Part shown: positions 17,692 through 26,141 of the stretch, in pieces | Layout: every line of letters starts with the position of its first letter | Position numbering within the stretch: the first letter of the stretch is position 1 | NCBI GenBank assembly: GCA_036013505.1 | Contig: CP107851.1 | Span: forward strand, 4,349,501 to 4,413,500 | Source of the DNA: Streptomyces sp. NBC_00510 | GTDB lineage: Bacteria > Actinomycetota > Actinomycetes > Streptomycetales > Streptomycetaceae | DNA: 64,000 nucleotides | Reading direction: 5' to 3' | Notes under the pieces: generated by a model | What the model saw: only the letters and a program-made list of their open reading frames with translations | Told to the model about the DNA's origin: nothing | Database searches by the model: none | Program-made: the position numbers and the translations under genes

Positions 17692-17718
17692 TTACATCTA
17701 CTTCGACAGTAGATGTAA
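17692..17718. promoter_or_regulatory. Perfect 11-bp inverted repeat upstream of whiD, likely operator
   Basis: TTACATCTACT (17692-17702) and AGTAGATGTAA (17708-17718) are exact reverse complements with a 5-bp spacer. The site is 72 bp before the whiD start, in an AT-rich patch of a GC-rich genome. The 16-bp centre-to-centre spacing suits a dimeric HTH protein on one face of the helix. I do not recognise the bound factor. A terminator is less likely because the stem is AT-rich. Confidence 0.6.
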
Positions 17719-19095
17719 CGTCGACAGCACCCTCCCAGAGCTACGCGCCTGGACGGTGTCCCTGCAGCCCACCTCTCGAGGAGATGAGCAATGGCAGACT
17801 TCTCCCGCCTCCCGGGCCCGAACGCCGACCTCTGGGACTGGCAGCTCGTCGCCGCCTGCCGCGGTGTCGACAGCTCCCTGTTCTTCCACCCCGAGGGAGA
17901 GCGCGGTGCTGCCCGGAGCGCGCGTGAGGCGGCGGCGAAGGAGGTGTGCATGCGCTGCCCCGTCCGCGCCGAGTGCGCGACGCACGCTCTGACGGTCCGC
18001 GAACCCTACGGGGTCTGGGGCGGACTCACCGAGGACGAGCGCGAGGAGATGATGGGCCGGTCCCGCAACCGGGTCATGAGCTCGCACGCCACCGGCAGTC
18101 ACTGACTCACCGGACAACAGCCACAGAGGAAACGTTTCACCACAACGACGGACGTCCGCCTCCGCGCGGACTCGGACCGAAGGGCGGTCGCGCAGAGCCG
18201 CGAGACGCAGCCGCCCCAGCATCATGTCGACGGCCGGCACCTGGGCCAGGTCGGGCAGCGTCACCGCGGCCGCCTCACGGCGTACGGCCGGCCGAAGTTC
18301 GCGTACGGCCACTGCGCGCAGCCGTACCGCCTCCAGCGCGAGGCCGGGCTGCGCCGGGACGCCCATGCCCGAGGCCACCAGGCCGACGGCCGCCGGGTAG
18401 TCGTCCGTGGCGAAGTCGATGCGCGGCTCGAAACCCTCCCGCCGGCACAGCTCGACCAGGTGCCGGCGGCAGTGGGGGCAGCCCGCGATCCACGGTTCGT
18501 CCGCGAGGTCGGACAACCGCACCGGACCACCCCCGCGCGCCGGCCGGTGCCCGGCGGGAAGCACCGCGAAGAGCCGGTCGAACAGCAGCGGCCGCACCAG
18601 CAGCCCCTCCCACGCGGCCGCCTGCTCGCCGCCGTCCTCGTCCTCGTAGCGGTAGGCCAGCGCCAGCTCGCACTCGCCGGCGCGCAGCATCTCCACCGCC
18701 CGCCGCGGCTGGGCCTCGGCCAGCGTGATCCGTACGTCCGGGTGCGCGGCGCGCATCGCGGCCAGCGCGGTGGGTACCAGGGACGGGCCCGCGCTCGGGA
18801 ACGACACCAGCCGCACCCGCCCGGCGCGCAGGCCCCCGATGGCCGCGACCTCCTCCTCCGCGGCGGCCAGCCCCGCCAGGATGCCGCTCGCGTGCCGGGC
18901 CAGCGCCTCGCCCGCCTCGGTCAGCCGGGTGGTCCGCCCGCCGCGGACCAGCAGCGGGGTGCCCGCGGCGAGCTCCAGCGCCTTCATCTGCTGGCTGACC
19001 GCGGGCTGGGTGCAGCCCAGTTCCCGCGCGGCGCCCGACAGCGAGCCGGTACGGGCCACGGCGCGCAGCACACGGAGGTGGCGGGCCTCGAACAC
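17698..19095 (-). CDS. LysR-family transcriptional regulator with abnormal 3' extension
   Basis: The frame is 465 codons, but only the first 290-300 look like a LysR protein. The winged HTH (1-60) contains GSLSGAARELGCTQPAVSQQ. The effector domain runs from about 90 to PDLAQVPAVDMMLGRL near residue 290, where family members normally end. After that the frame has no stop and continues as Arg/Ala-rich sequence antisense through the whole of whiD to 17698. I infer loss of the native stop or a frameshift near 18210-18240. In another frame a TGA follows within about 80 bp. It diverges from the aminotransferase at 19180 across 84 bp, its probable target. Confidence 0.7.
   Translation of the reverse strand: MFEARHLRVLRAVARTGSLSGAARELGCTQPAVSQQMKALELAAGTPLLVRGGRTTRLTEAGEALARHASGILAGLAAAEEEVAAIGGLRAGRVRLVSFPSAGPSLVPTALAAMRAAHPDVRITLAEAQPRRAVEMLRAGECELALAYRYEDEDGGEQAAAWEGLLVRPLLFDRLFAVLPAGHRPARGGGPVRLSDLADEPWIAGCPHCRRHLVELCRREGFEPRIDFATDDYPAAVGLVASGMGVPAQPGLALEAVRLRAVAVRELRPAVRREAAAVTLPDLAQVPAVDMMLGRLRLAALRDRPSVRVRAEADVRRCGETFPLWLLSGESVTAGGVRAHDPVAGPAHHLLALVLGESAPDPVGFADRQSVRRALGADGAAHAHLLRRRLTRAPGSTALSLGVEEQGAVDTAAGGDELPVPEVGVRAREAGEVCHCSSPREVGCRDTVQARSSGRVLSTLHLLSK
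17791..18105 (+). CDS. whiD: WhiB-family iron-sulfur regulator WhiD
   Basis: 104 residues, preceded by a GAGGAG ribosome binding site. It begins MADFSRLPGPNADLWDWQLV, which I recognise as WhiD. The four cluster-binding cysteines are C23, C53, C56 and C62 (VCMRCPVRAEC), followed by the GVWGG turn near residues 77-81 and a basic C-terminus (GRSRNRVMSSHA). WhiB-like proteins bind a [4Fe-4S] cluster and act with the primary sigma factor. WhiD is needed for late sporulation in S. coelicolor, where it also neighbours bldM. It is slightly shorter than the 112 residues I recall for S. coelicolor WhiD. The minus-strand LysR frame runs fully antisense to it. Confidence 0.94.
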   Translation: MADFSRLPGPNADLWDWQLVAACRGVDSSLFFHPEGERGAARSAREAAAKEVCMRCPVRAECATHALTVREPYGVWGGLTEDEREEMMGRSRNRVMSSHATGSH

Positions 19096-19179
19096 GCCCC
19101 GAGCACAAGCGTTCCTTGGGGGTGGCGTTCAGTGATCGATGATGGACTTTGGGCAGACCGGGGCGCAGGCTGAGGAACC

Positions 19180-20235
19180 ATGGACATCGCCGGGGAATTC
19201 GCGCTGGACGCCGGGATCACCTACCTCAACACCGCCTCCTCGGGCATCGGCCCGCTCCGCTCCGTCGAGGCGCTGCGCACCGCCGTGGCCGCCTGGTCCG
19301 ACGGCACCGACGACTGGGTGCGCGACGAGCGCGTCCTGGACGCCGCCCGCGCCGCCTACGCCCGCCTCACCGGGGTCGCCGCCGACCGCGTCGCGGTCGG
19401 CTCCTCCGTCACCACGCACGTCGGCATGATCGCCGCGGCCCTCCCCGCCGGGGCCGAAGTCGTGCTGGCCGACGGCGACTTCAGCTCGCTGGTCAACCCC
19501 TTCGCCTCCCGCGCCGACGTCGTGATGCGCACCGTGCCCCTGGAGGGCGTCGCCGACGCCGTACGTCCCACCACCGACCTCGTCGCGGTCAGCGCGGTGC
19601 AGTCCGCGGACGGCCGGGTCGCCGACCTCGCGGCGGTCCGCGAGGCCGCGTCGCGGCACGGGGCGCGCGTGCTCGTCGACGCCACCCAGGCGGTCGGCTG
19701 GCTCCCGCTGTGCGCGGACGGCCTCGACTTCGTCGTGTGCGGCGGCTACAAGTGGCTGCTCGCCCCGCGCGGGGTGTCCTTCCTGACCGTGCGGGAGGGC
19801 GCCGAGGACGGGCTGTCGTCGCACTTCGCCGGCTGGTACGCGGCCGAGGACCCCTGGGGCGACTGCTACGGGCCGGTCGCGCACCTCGCGCGTTCCGCCC
19901 GGCGGTTCGACGTGATGCCGCCGCTGCTGCCGTACCTGGCCGGGGCGGCCTCGCTGGGGCTCGTCGAGGAGCTGGGCGTCGAGGCCATCGGCGCCCACGA
20001 CGTCGCGCTGGCCGAGCGCTTCCGGGCGGGCCTGCTGCGGCTCGGCCACAAGCCGGTGCCCTCCGGCGCGCAGGCCTCGGCGATCGTGGCCGTCCCGGGC
20101 CTGGGCGACGCGGCGGAACGGCTGGCCGCCGCCGGCATCCGCGTCTCGGCCCGCGCGGGGAACCTGCGGGCGGCCTTCCACCTGTACAACACCGAGGCGG
20201 ACGTGGACCGGCTGCTCCGGGTGCTCGCGGGCTAG
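19180..20235 (+). CDS. Class V PLP-dependent aminotransferase
   Basis: 351-residue fold-type I enzyme of the class V group (isopenicillin epimerase, cysteine desulfurase-like). N-terminus FALDAGITYLNTASSGIGPL, cofactor region VDATQAVGWLPL, and the PLP Schiff-base Lys191 in VCGGYKWLLAPRG. No cysteine-desulfurase active-site Cys loop stands out, so a transaminase, lyase or epimerase activity is more likely than sulfur transfer. It is divergent from the LysR gene and is the probable target of that regulator. Seventy bases downstream is the MOSC gene on the same strand; a MOSC protein next to a PLP enzyme recalls molybdenum-cofactor sulfuration, but that is speculative. Confidence 0.85.
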   Translation: MDIAGEFALDAGITYLNTASSGIGPLRSVEALRTAVAAWSDGTDDWVRDERVLDAARAAYARLTGVAADRVAVGSSVTTHVGMIAAALPAGAEVVLADGDFSSLVNPFASRADVVMRTVPLEGVADAVRPTTDLVAVSAVQSADGRVADLAAVREAASRHGARVLVDATQAVGWLPLCADGLDFVVCGGYKWLLAPRGVSFLTVREGAEDGLSSHFAGWYAAEDPWGDCYGPVAHLARSARRFDVMPPLLPYLAGAASLGLVEELGVEAIGAHDVALAERFRAGLLRLGHKPVPSGAQASAIVAVPGLGDAAERLAAAGIRVSARAGNLRAAFHLYNTEADVDRLLRVLAG

Positions 20236-20306
20236 GCACCGCCGGGCGGTCCCGGTCGCCGGAAAAGACCTCGCCGGGTGCCGGGCGGGAGCCGTACGGT
20301 CGCGGG

Positions 20307-20966
20307 ATGAAGCTGCTCTCGGTGAACGTGGGCCGGCCCCGTCCGAACCCGTGGAAGACCAGCGGGACGACCGGCATCGACAAGCTCCCGGTGCCGGGTC
20401 CGGTGGCGGTGACCGCACCGGGCCCCAAGGGCACCGGCGCGGTCGGCCTCGCCGGCGACCGGGTGTACGACGTGGCGCACCACGGCGGTACCGACCAGGC
20501 GGTCTACGCCTACGCACGCGAGGACCTCGACACCTGGGAACGCGAACTCGACCTGCCCCTGCGCAACGGCATGTTCGGGGAGAACCTGACCACCTCGGGG
20601 CTGGACGTCAACCAGGCCCTGATCGGCGAACGCTGGCGGATCGGCGGGCCGGGCGGCGCCGTCCTGGAGGTGTCCTGCCCCCGGATCCCCTGCGCCACGT
20701 TCCAGGGCTGGCTGGAACAGGGCGGCTGGATCAAGACGTTCACCCGCGCCGCGCTGCCCGGTGCCTACCTCCGGGTCGCCGAACCCGGGGAGGTCCGGGC
20801 GGGCGACCGGGTCGAGGTCGTCCACCGCCCGGACCACGAGGTCACCGTCGCGCTGACCTTCCGCGCGGTCACCCTGGAGCCCGCGCTGCTCCCCCGGTTG
20901 CTGGCGGCGGACGCGCTCCCGCAGGACGTGCGCGCCGCGGCCCGCGGACGCACGGGGGCTCACTAG
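20307..20966 (+). CDS. MOSC domain protein (YiiM-like)
   Basis: 219 residues. It begins MKLLSVNVGRPRPNPWKTSG, the YiiM-type start, and contains DVAHHGGTDQAVYAYAREDL and GMFGENLTTSGLDV. The conserved cysteines are in SCPRIPCATF (C124, C129). MOSC domains bind sulfur or molybdenum cofactor; YiiM proteins reduce N-hydroxylated bases and hydroxylamines using molybdenum cofactor. The short C-terminal region (from about 165) is the usual YiiM tail. It lies between the PLP enzyme and an SDR gene only 10 bp further on, so the three are probably one transcript. Confidence 0.85.
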   Translation: MKLLSVNVGRPRPNPWKTSGTTGIDKLPVPGPVAVTAPGPKGTGAVGLAGDRVYDVAHHGGTDQAVYAYAREDLDTWERELDLPLRNGMFGENLTTSGLDVNQALIGERWRIGGPGGAVLEVSCPRIPCATFQGWLEQGGWIKTFTRAALPGAYLRVAEPGEVRAGDRVEVVHRPDHEVTVALTFRAVTLEPALLPRLLAADALPQDVRAAARGRTGAH

Positions 20967-20976
20967 CCTGCGGTGC

Positions 20977-21762
20977 ATGACGACTTCACTGATCACGGGA
21001 GCCACCGCGGGGATCGGCGCGGCGTTCGCGCGCCGGCTGGCGGGGGACGGTCACGCCCTCGTCCTGGTCGCCCGCGACGAGCAGCGGCTGGAGGAGTGCG
21101 CGCAGGACCTGCGGCGCGCGTACGGGGTGACCGTCGAGGTGCTGCCCGCCGACCTGTCGGCGGACAAGGGCATCGGGGCGGTCGAGGCACGGCTCCGCGA
21201 CCGCGAACGCCCGGTCGACGTGCTGGTCAACAACGCGGGCTTCGGCAACCGGGGCGGCTTCGGCGACGTGCCGATGACCGACGAGCTGACCATGCTCAAG
21301 GTGCACTGCGAGGCGGTGCTGCGGCTGACCGGCGCCGCGACCGGCGCCATGCGGGAGCGCGGGCGCGGCTTCGTGATCAACGTGGCCTCGGTGGCGGCCT
21401 TCGTGCCGCGCGGCACGTACGGGGCCAGCAAGGCGTGGGTCGTCAGCTTCACCCAGGGCGTGGCCCGCGACCTGGCGGGCACCGGGGTGCGGCTGCTGGC
21501 GCTGTGCCCGGGCTTCGTCCGCACCGAGTTCCACCAGCGGGCCGGGATGGACACCGGCGGCATCCCCTCCTGGGCGTGGCTGGACGCCGACAAGGTGGTC
21601 GCCGCGGCCCTACGCGACCTGGCCCGCGGCCGCTCCCTCAGCGTCCCCGACCCCCGCTACAAGGTCGCGGTGGCGGCGGCCAGGCTGGCGCCGAGCGGGG
21701 CGCTCGGCCGCGTCTCGTCGAAGGCGGGGAGGCGCTTCGGTCCGGCCTACCCCCGCGACTGA
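20977..21762 (+). CDS. Short-chain dehydrogenase/reductase
   Basis: 261-residue classical SDR. The cofactor motif SLITGATAGIGAAFARRLAG at the N-terminus indicates NADP(H) preference (basic residues nearby). NNAGFGNRG is the structural motif and catalytic Tyr148 and Lys152 are in TYGASKAW. LCPGFVRTEFHQRAG follows as in DltE/YqjQ-type reductases. The substrate is not predictable. It starts 10 bp after the MOSC stop and ends 90 bp before the convergent groEL1 stop, with a strong terminator in between. Confidence 0.88.
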   Translation: MTTSLITGATAGIGAAFARRLAGDGHALVLVARDEQRLEECAQDLRRAYGVTVEVLPADLSADKGIGAVEARLRDRERPVDVLVNNAGFGNRGGFGDVPMTDELTMLKVHCEAVLRLTGAATGAMRERGRGFVINVASVAAFVPRGTYGASKAWVVSFTQGVARDLAGTGVRLLALCPGFVRTEFHQRAGMDTGGIPSWAWLDADKVVAAALRDLARGRSLSVPDPRYKVAVAAARLAPSGALGRVSSKAGRRFGPAYPRD

Positions 21763-21807
21763 GACCGCCGTCCGGGCAGCGCGGGCCGTCCCTGGTCGGG
21801 ACAGCCC

Positions 21808-21843
21808 GAAGGCCCCCGTTCCCGGCCGGGAACGGGGGCCTTC
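21808..21843. terminator. Bidirectional terminator between SDR gene and groEL1
   Basis: Perfect 16-bp stem (core GGCCCCCGTTCCC with GGGAACGGGGGCC, extended by GAA/TTC) and a 4-base loop, placed 10 bp beyond the groEL1 stop and 45 bp beyond the SDR stop. The flanking GAA/TTC gives a short U/A stretch on each strand. Confidence 0.85.
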
Positions 21844-21853
21844 GCGGTCCAGC

Positions 21854-23476
<1,623 letters not shown>

Positions 23477-23600
23477 ACCGGCGGAATTCCTCGTCTTTGG
23501 GTTCTCGTCAAAGACCGCGCCCCGGGTCCCCGGTCCGTGCGAGGACTCGGTGTGCCCGGGGCGTGATCACGGCATTTCTCGGTTACGAGCGGCGCCGGAT

Positions 23601-23909
23601 TTACTTCTCGACGATCGCGAGGACGTCGCGAGCCGAGAGGACGAGGTACTCCTCGCCGCTGTACTTGACCTCGGTGCCGCCGTACTTGCTGTACAGCACG
23701 ATGTCGCCGACCTTGACGTCGAGCGGGATGCGGTTGCCGTCCTCGAAGCGACCCGGGCCGACGGCCAGGACGACGCCCTCCTGGGGCTTCTCCTTGGCGG
23801 TGTCCGGGATGACCAGGCCGGAGGCGGTGGTCTGCTCGGCATCCAGCGGCTGGACCACGATGCGGTCCTCGAGCGGCTTGATGGCAACCTTGGTGCTGGT
23901 GGTCGTCAC
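23601..23909 (-). CDS. groS: 10 kDa co-chaperonin GroES
   Basis: 102 residues, the lid of the GroEL ring. It has the expected N-terminal beta-strand (VAIKPLEDRIVVQPLDAEQT), the mobile loop (TASGLVIPDTAKEKPQEGVV) and the C-terminal VKVGDIVLYSKYGGTEV. It is the first gene of the groES-groEL1 operon, with a promoter and two CIRCE operators between 24012 and 24084. Confidence 0.97.
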   Translation of the reverse strand: MTTTSTKVAIKPLEDRIVVQPLDAEQTTASGLVIPDTAKEKPQEGVVLAVGPGRFEDGNRIPLDVKVGDIVLYSKYGGTEVKYSGEEYLVLSARDVLAIVEK

Positions 23910-24011
23910 GATCCGACCTCCCCCTTCAAAGGGCTCACGGGAGTGTCTGTCTGGGGTGGCGACCTGGTAGGCCCGTCGTCGCGGGTGCCGGACCTGCCCG
24001 TCGCGTTTGTG

Positions 24012-24038
24012 CTGGCACTCGGGATGGCTGAGTGCCAG
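24012..24038 (-). promoter_or_regulatory. CIRCE operator 2 (HrcA site) of groES-groEL1
   Basis: CTGGCACTC, 9-bp spacer, GAGTGCCAG: a perfect inverted repeat that keeps the GCACTC/GAGTGC core of CIRCE. It lies downstream of the promoter hexamers, over the expected transcription start and early leader. Confidence 0.88.
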
Positions 24039-24043
24039 GTCCG

Positions 24044-24072
24044 AGACTAGGACGCGCTTAGCACTCGGTCAA
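24044..24072 (-). promoter_or_regulatory. Vegetative-type promoter of groES-groEL1
   Basis: Minus-strand -35 TTGACC (24067-24072) and -10 TAGTCT (24044-24049) with 17-bp spacing, the housekeeping sigma pattern of Streptomyces. The -35 lies inside CIRCE 1 and CIRCE 2 lies just past the -10, so HrcA should block both polymerase binding and escape. Confidence 0.8.
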
Positions 24073-24084
24073 GCGGAGTGCCAA
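24058..24084 (-). promoter_or_regulatory. CIRCE operator 1 (HrcA site) of groES-groEL1
   Basis: TTAGCACTC, 9-bp spacer, GAGTGCCAA: one mismatch to the consensus TTAGCACTC-N9-GAGTGCTAA. It overlaps the -35 hexamer. Confidence 0.92.
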
Positions 24085-24166
24085 CGCCGCGCCGCACGAT
24101 CCGCGCTCCCCCGGGGGGAACGGGGTGCCCGGACGCACGGTTCCGGGCCCGGCTCGCCCGCGCCGC

Positions 24167-24721
24167 TCACCGGCGGACGGCGCTCCACGCGCCGAGCGCG
24201 GCAAGGGTGAACCCGTCGCGCAGCTCGCCCGAGCGGACCGCCCCGGCGATGTCGTCGGGGCCCCACCAGCGCGCCTCGGCGACCTCGCCGTCCCCGGCGG
24301 CACCGGGCCCGGCCACGGCGTCCCCGGCGACGGCCACCTCCACGACGGCCACCTGGCTCTCCAGCAGCCCGGAGTCGACGTCCAGGACCGCCACCACCGT
24401 CGCCGCCGAGCCCACCAGCCCGGTCTCCTCGGCGAGTTCGCGCAGCGCGTCGGCGGCGGGGTCGGCCTCGCCGAAGCCGCGCGGCAGCTCCCAGGCCCAG
24501 CGTCCCACCGCAGGCCGCCACTGACGGACCATCAGCACGTCCTCACCCCGTCGGGCGAGGACCACGACACCTGTGCGACCGCCGCCGACCCGGACCCGGT
24601 GCAGCTCGACCTCCGCCCCGGACGGCAGCCGGTAGGTGTCGAGGTGGACCTCGCACCACCGCCCGCCCTCGGCGTCGACGTACGCCTTGCGGCTCCCGGT
24701 ACGGGCCGCCTCGCCGTCCAT
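24167..24721 (-). CDS. Nudix hydrolase
   Basis: 184 residues from ATG 24721, where the ATG overlaps the stop of the gene before it (TGATG). The Nudix box is at about residues 82-104 (GFGEADPAADALRELAEETG), matching GX5EX7REUXEEXGU. The preceding strand VLMVRQWRPAVGRWAWELPR is typical of ADP-ribose/nucleoside-diphosphate-sugar pyrophosphatases, which need Mg2+. The exact substrate is not readable. It is translationally coupled to the unknown gene upstream, implying a shared function. Confidence 0.88.
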   Translation of the reverse strand: MDGEAARTGSRKAYVDAEGGRWCEVHLDTYRLPSGAEVELHRVRVGGGRTGVVVLARRGEDVLMVRQWRPAVGRWAWELPRGFGEADPAADALRELAEETGLVGSAATVVAVLDVDSGLLESQVAVVEVAVAGDAVAGPGAAGDGEVAEARWWGPDDIAGAVRSGELRDGFTLAALGAWSAVRR

Positions 24722-26082
24722 CAGACCGCCCCCCGCGGGGTCGCCGGGAACTCCATCACGTCGTACCGGCCCCGGTAGCCCCGCAGGCGCGGCAGCCCCG
24801 CGGTCACGGCGGCGACGAGCACGGGCGTCAAGGCCCCGGCCGCGCCGGCCGCGAACGAACCGAGCGCCCCCTGGCCGAGCACCCCCGCGGCGACGCTCAG
24901 CCCGCCCGCCGCCAGGGTCTCGGTGCCGAGCCCGCGGACCGCCCGCGCGACGCGCTGGACGCGGGTCACCGGCACCTCGTCCCCGCGGCCTTCCGGGGGC
25001 TCCTTGGTCCGTCCGCCGAGCAGGTCGCCGACCTCCTGGAGCGCGGCGAGGTCCTGCCGCTCCCACCACACCGCGAGGGCGTCCGCGGCGTCGTCGGTGA
25101 AGCGCTGCCACTGCGCCGCGGTGAGCAGCCCGAGCCGCAGCTCGAAGCGGGTCGGCCAGGCCACCACCCGGGTCCGCTCCCCCAGCGCCTCGGCCTCCGC
25201 CCGCGGTACGCCGTGCCGGGTGGCGCTCACCCCGAGCGCGCACCCCTCACCGGCGGCGATCGCCCGGTAGTACGTCTCGTCGAAGGCGTCGCGCAGCATG
25301 CGCCCGTCGGCCCGTACGTCCGGGTCCGGGTCGTGCAGCAAGGCGTCCAGCCGCTCGTGCACGCGGCTGCGCTGGGGCATGCCGTCCACGTCGAACTCCC
25401 CGCCGGTCCACGCGGCCAGCACGGCCCGCCCCGCGGCACCGGCGAGCGCCCCGGGCGGGGGCGGGGGCTGCACGGCGTACGCGGCCCCGTAGTCGGCCGG
25501 CCGCAGCGGGCTGACCTCCAGCTGGCCGCGCCCGGCCGCCTGCAGCCAGTCGTCCCAGCGGGTGACCACGCGCCGCCGCAACGGGGTGCCGAGGACCCCG
25601 GTCGCCGCGAGCAGCCGGTCCGCCGTGGCGGCCGGACCCTCCGCCGCGAGCGTCGCGGCGGCCGCGGCGGGGTCGGCGCGGGCGGCGAGCTCGCGCTGCA
25701 GGCGCAGGCACCGGTCGTCGGAGAGCGGCAGGGAGGAGAAGAGGAAGCCGCGGGAGAGGAGTGCGACGAGCTGCCCCGCCAGGTCCGCGTCGCGGGCGTT
25801 GACCCGGATCGGCATCATCGCCCCGCCGCCGACGGCGCGCAGTGCGAGCTCGTCGAGGAGTTCGGCGGGCCGCAGCACGGCGAAGGCGGCGCCGTCGAGC
25901 AGTTGGGAGTAGGCCAGGAAGAGGCTGCCGCCCTGGAGGACCTCCCAGCGCAGCCGCCCGAGCAGTTCCGCCCGGGTCCGCGCGTCCACGCGCTCCACCG
26001 GGGCGGCGCGGCCGGGTGCGCCGGCACCGAGCGTGGCCCGCTGCCGCAAGGAGTCCCATTCCGTGCTGAGCACGGCCGTCAT
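24721..26082 (-). CDS. Protein of unknown function, coupled to a Nudix hydrolase
   Basis: 453 residues from ATG 26082, preceded by a G-rich ribosome binding site. I recognise no domain. It is largely alpha-helical and Ala/Arg-rich. The only membrane-like part is a Gly/Ala stretch near residues 395-430 (LSVAAGVLGQGALGSFAAGA, ALTPVLVAAVTAGL). A segment with MPIRVNARDADLAGQLVALL and LLAYSQLLDGAAFAVL-like helices lies in the N-terminal third. The stop overlaps the Nudix ATG, so the two are made together. It diverges from the methyltransferase at 26142. Confidence 0.75.
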   Translation of the reverse strand: MTAVLSTEWDSLRQRATLGAGAPGRAAPVERVDARTRAELLGRLRWEVLQGGSLFLAYSQLLDGAAFAVLRPAELLDELALRAVGGGAMMPIRVNARDADLAGQLVALLSRGFLFSSLPLSDDRCLRLQRELAARADPAAAAATLAAEGPAATADRLLAATGVLGTPLRRRVVTRWDDWLQAAGRGQLEVSPLRPADYGAAYAVQPPPPPGALAGAAGRAVLAAWTGGEFDVDGMPQRSRVHERLDALLHDPDPDVRADGRMLRDAFDETYYRAIAAGEGCALGVSATRHGVPRAEAEALGERTRVVAWPTRFELRLGLLTAAQWQRFTDDAADALAVWWERQDLAALQEVGDLLGGRTKEPPEGRGDEVPVTRVQRVARAVRGLGTETLAAGGLSVAAGVLGQGALGSFAAGAAGALTPVLVAAVTAGLPRLRGYRGRYDVMEFPATPRGAV

Positions 26083-26141
26083 CCGTCCCCCCTCGTCCAC
26101 ACGTACCGGGCCAGTCCAGCACGCACCGGCGCCGCGGGACA

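Larger units (their letters stand above)
17321..17790. other. Divergent bldM-whiD regulatory region
   Basis: 470 bp without a credible gene. It holds the sigma-BldN-type promoter for bldM (minus strand) and, nearer whiD, an AT-rich stretch (about 17600-17720) with a perfect 11-bp inverted repeat. The AT-richness is strong for this genome and suggests dense regulation. The last bases of the over-long LysR frame (stop at 17698) also fall here. I could not place the whiD promoter hexamers with confidence. Confidence 0.6.

Noticed and set aside
18106..18200. Independent small gene between whiD and the LysR core
   Set aside because: No start with a ribosome binding site on either strand. The sequence is better explained as the degenerate LysR 3' end.
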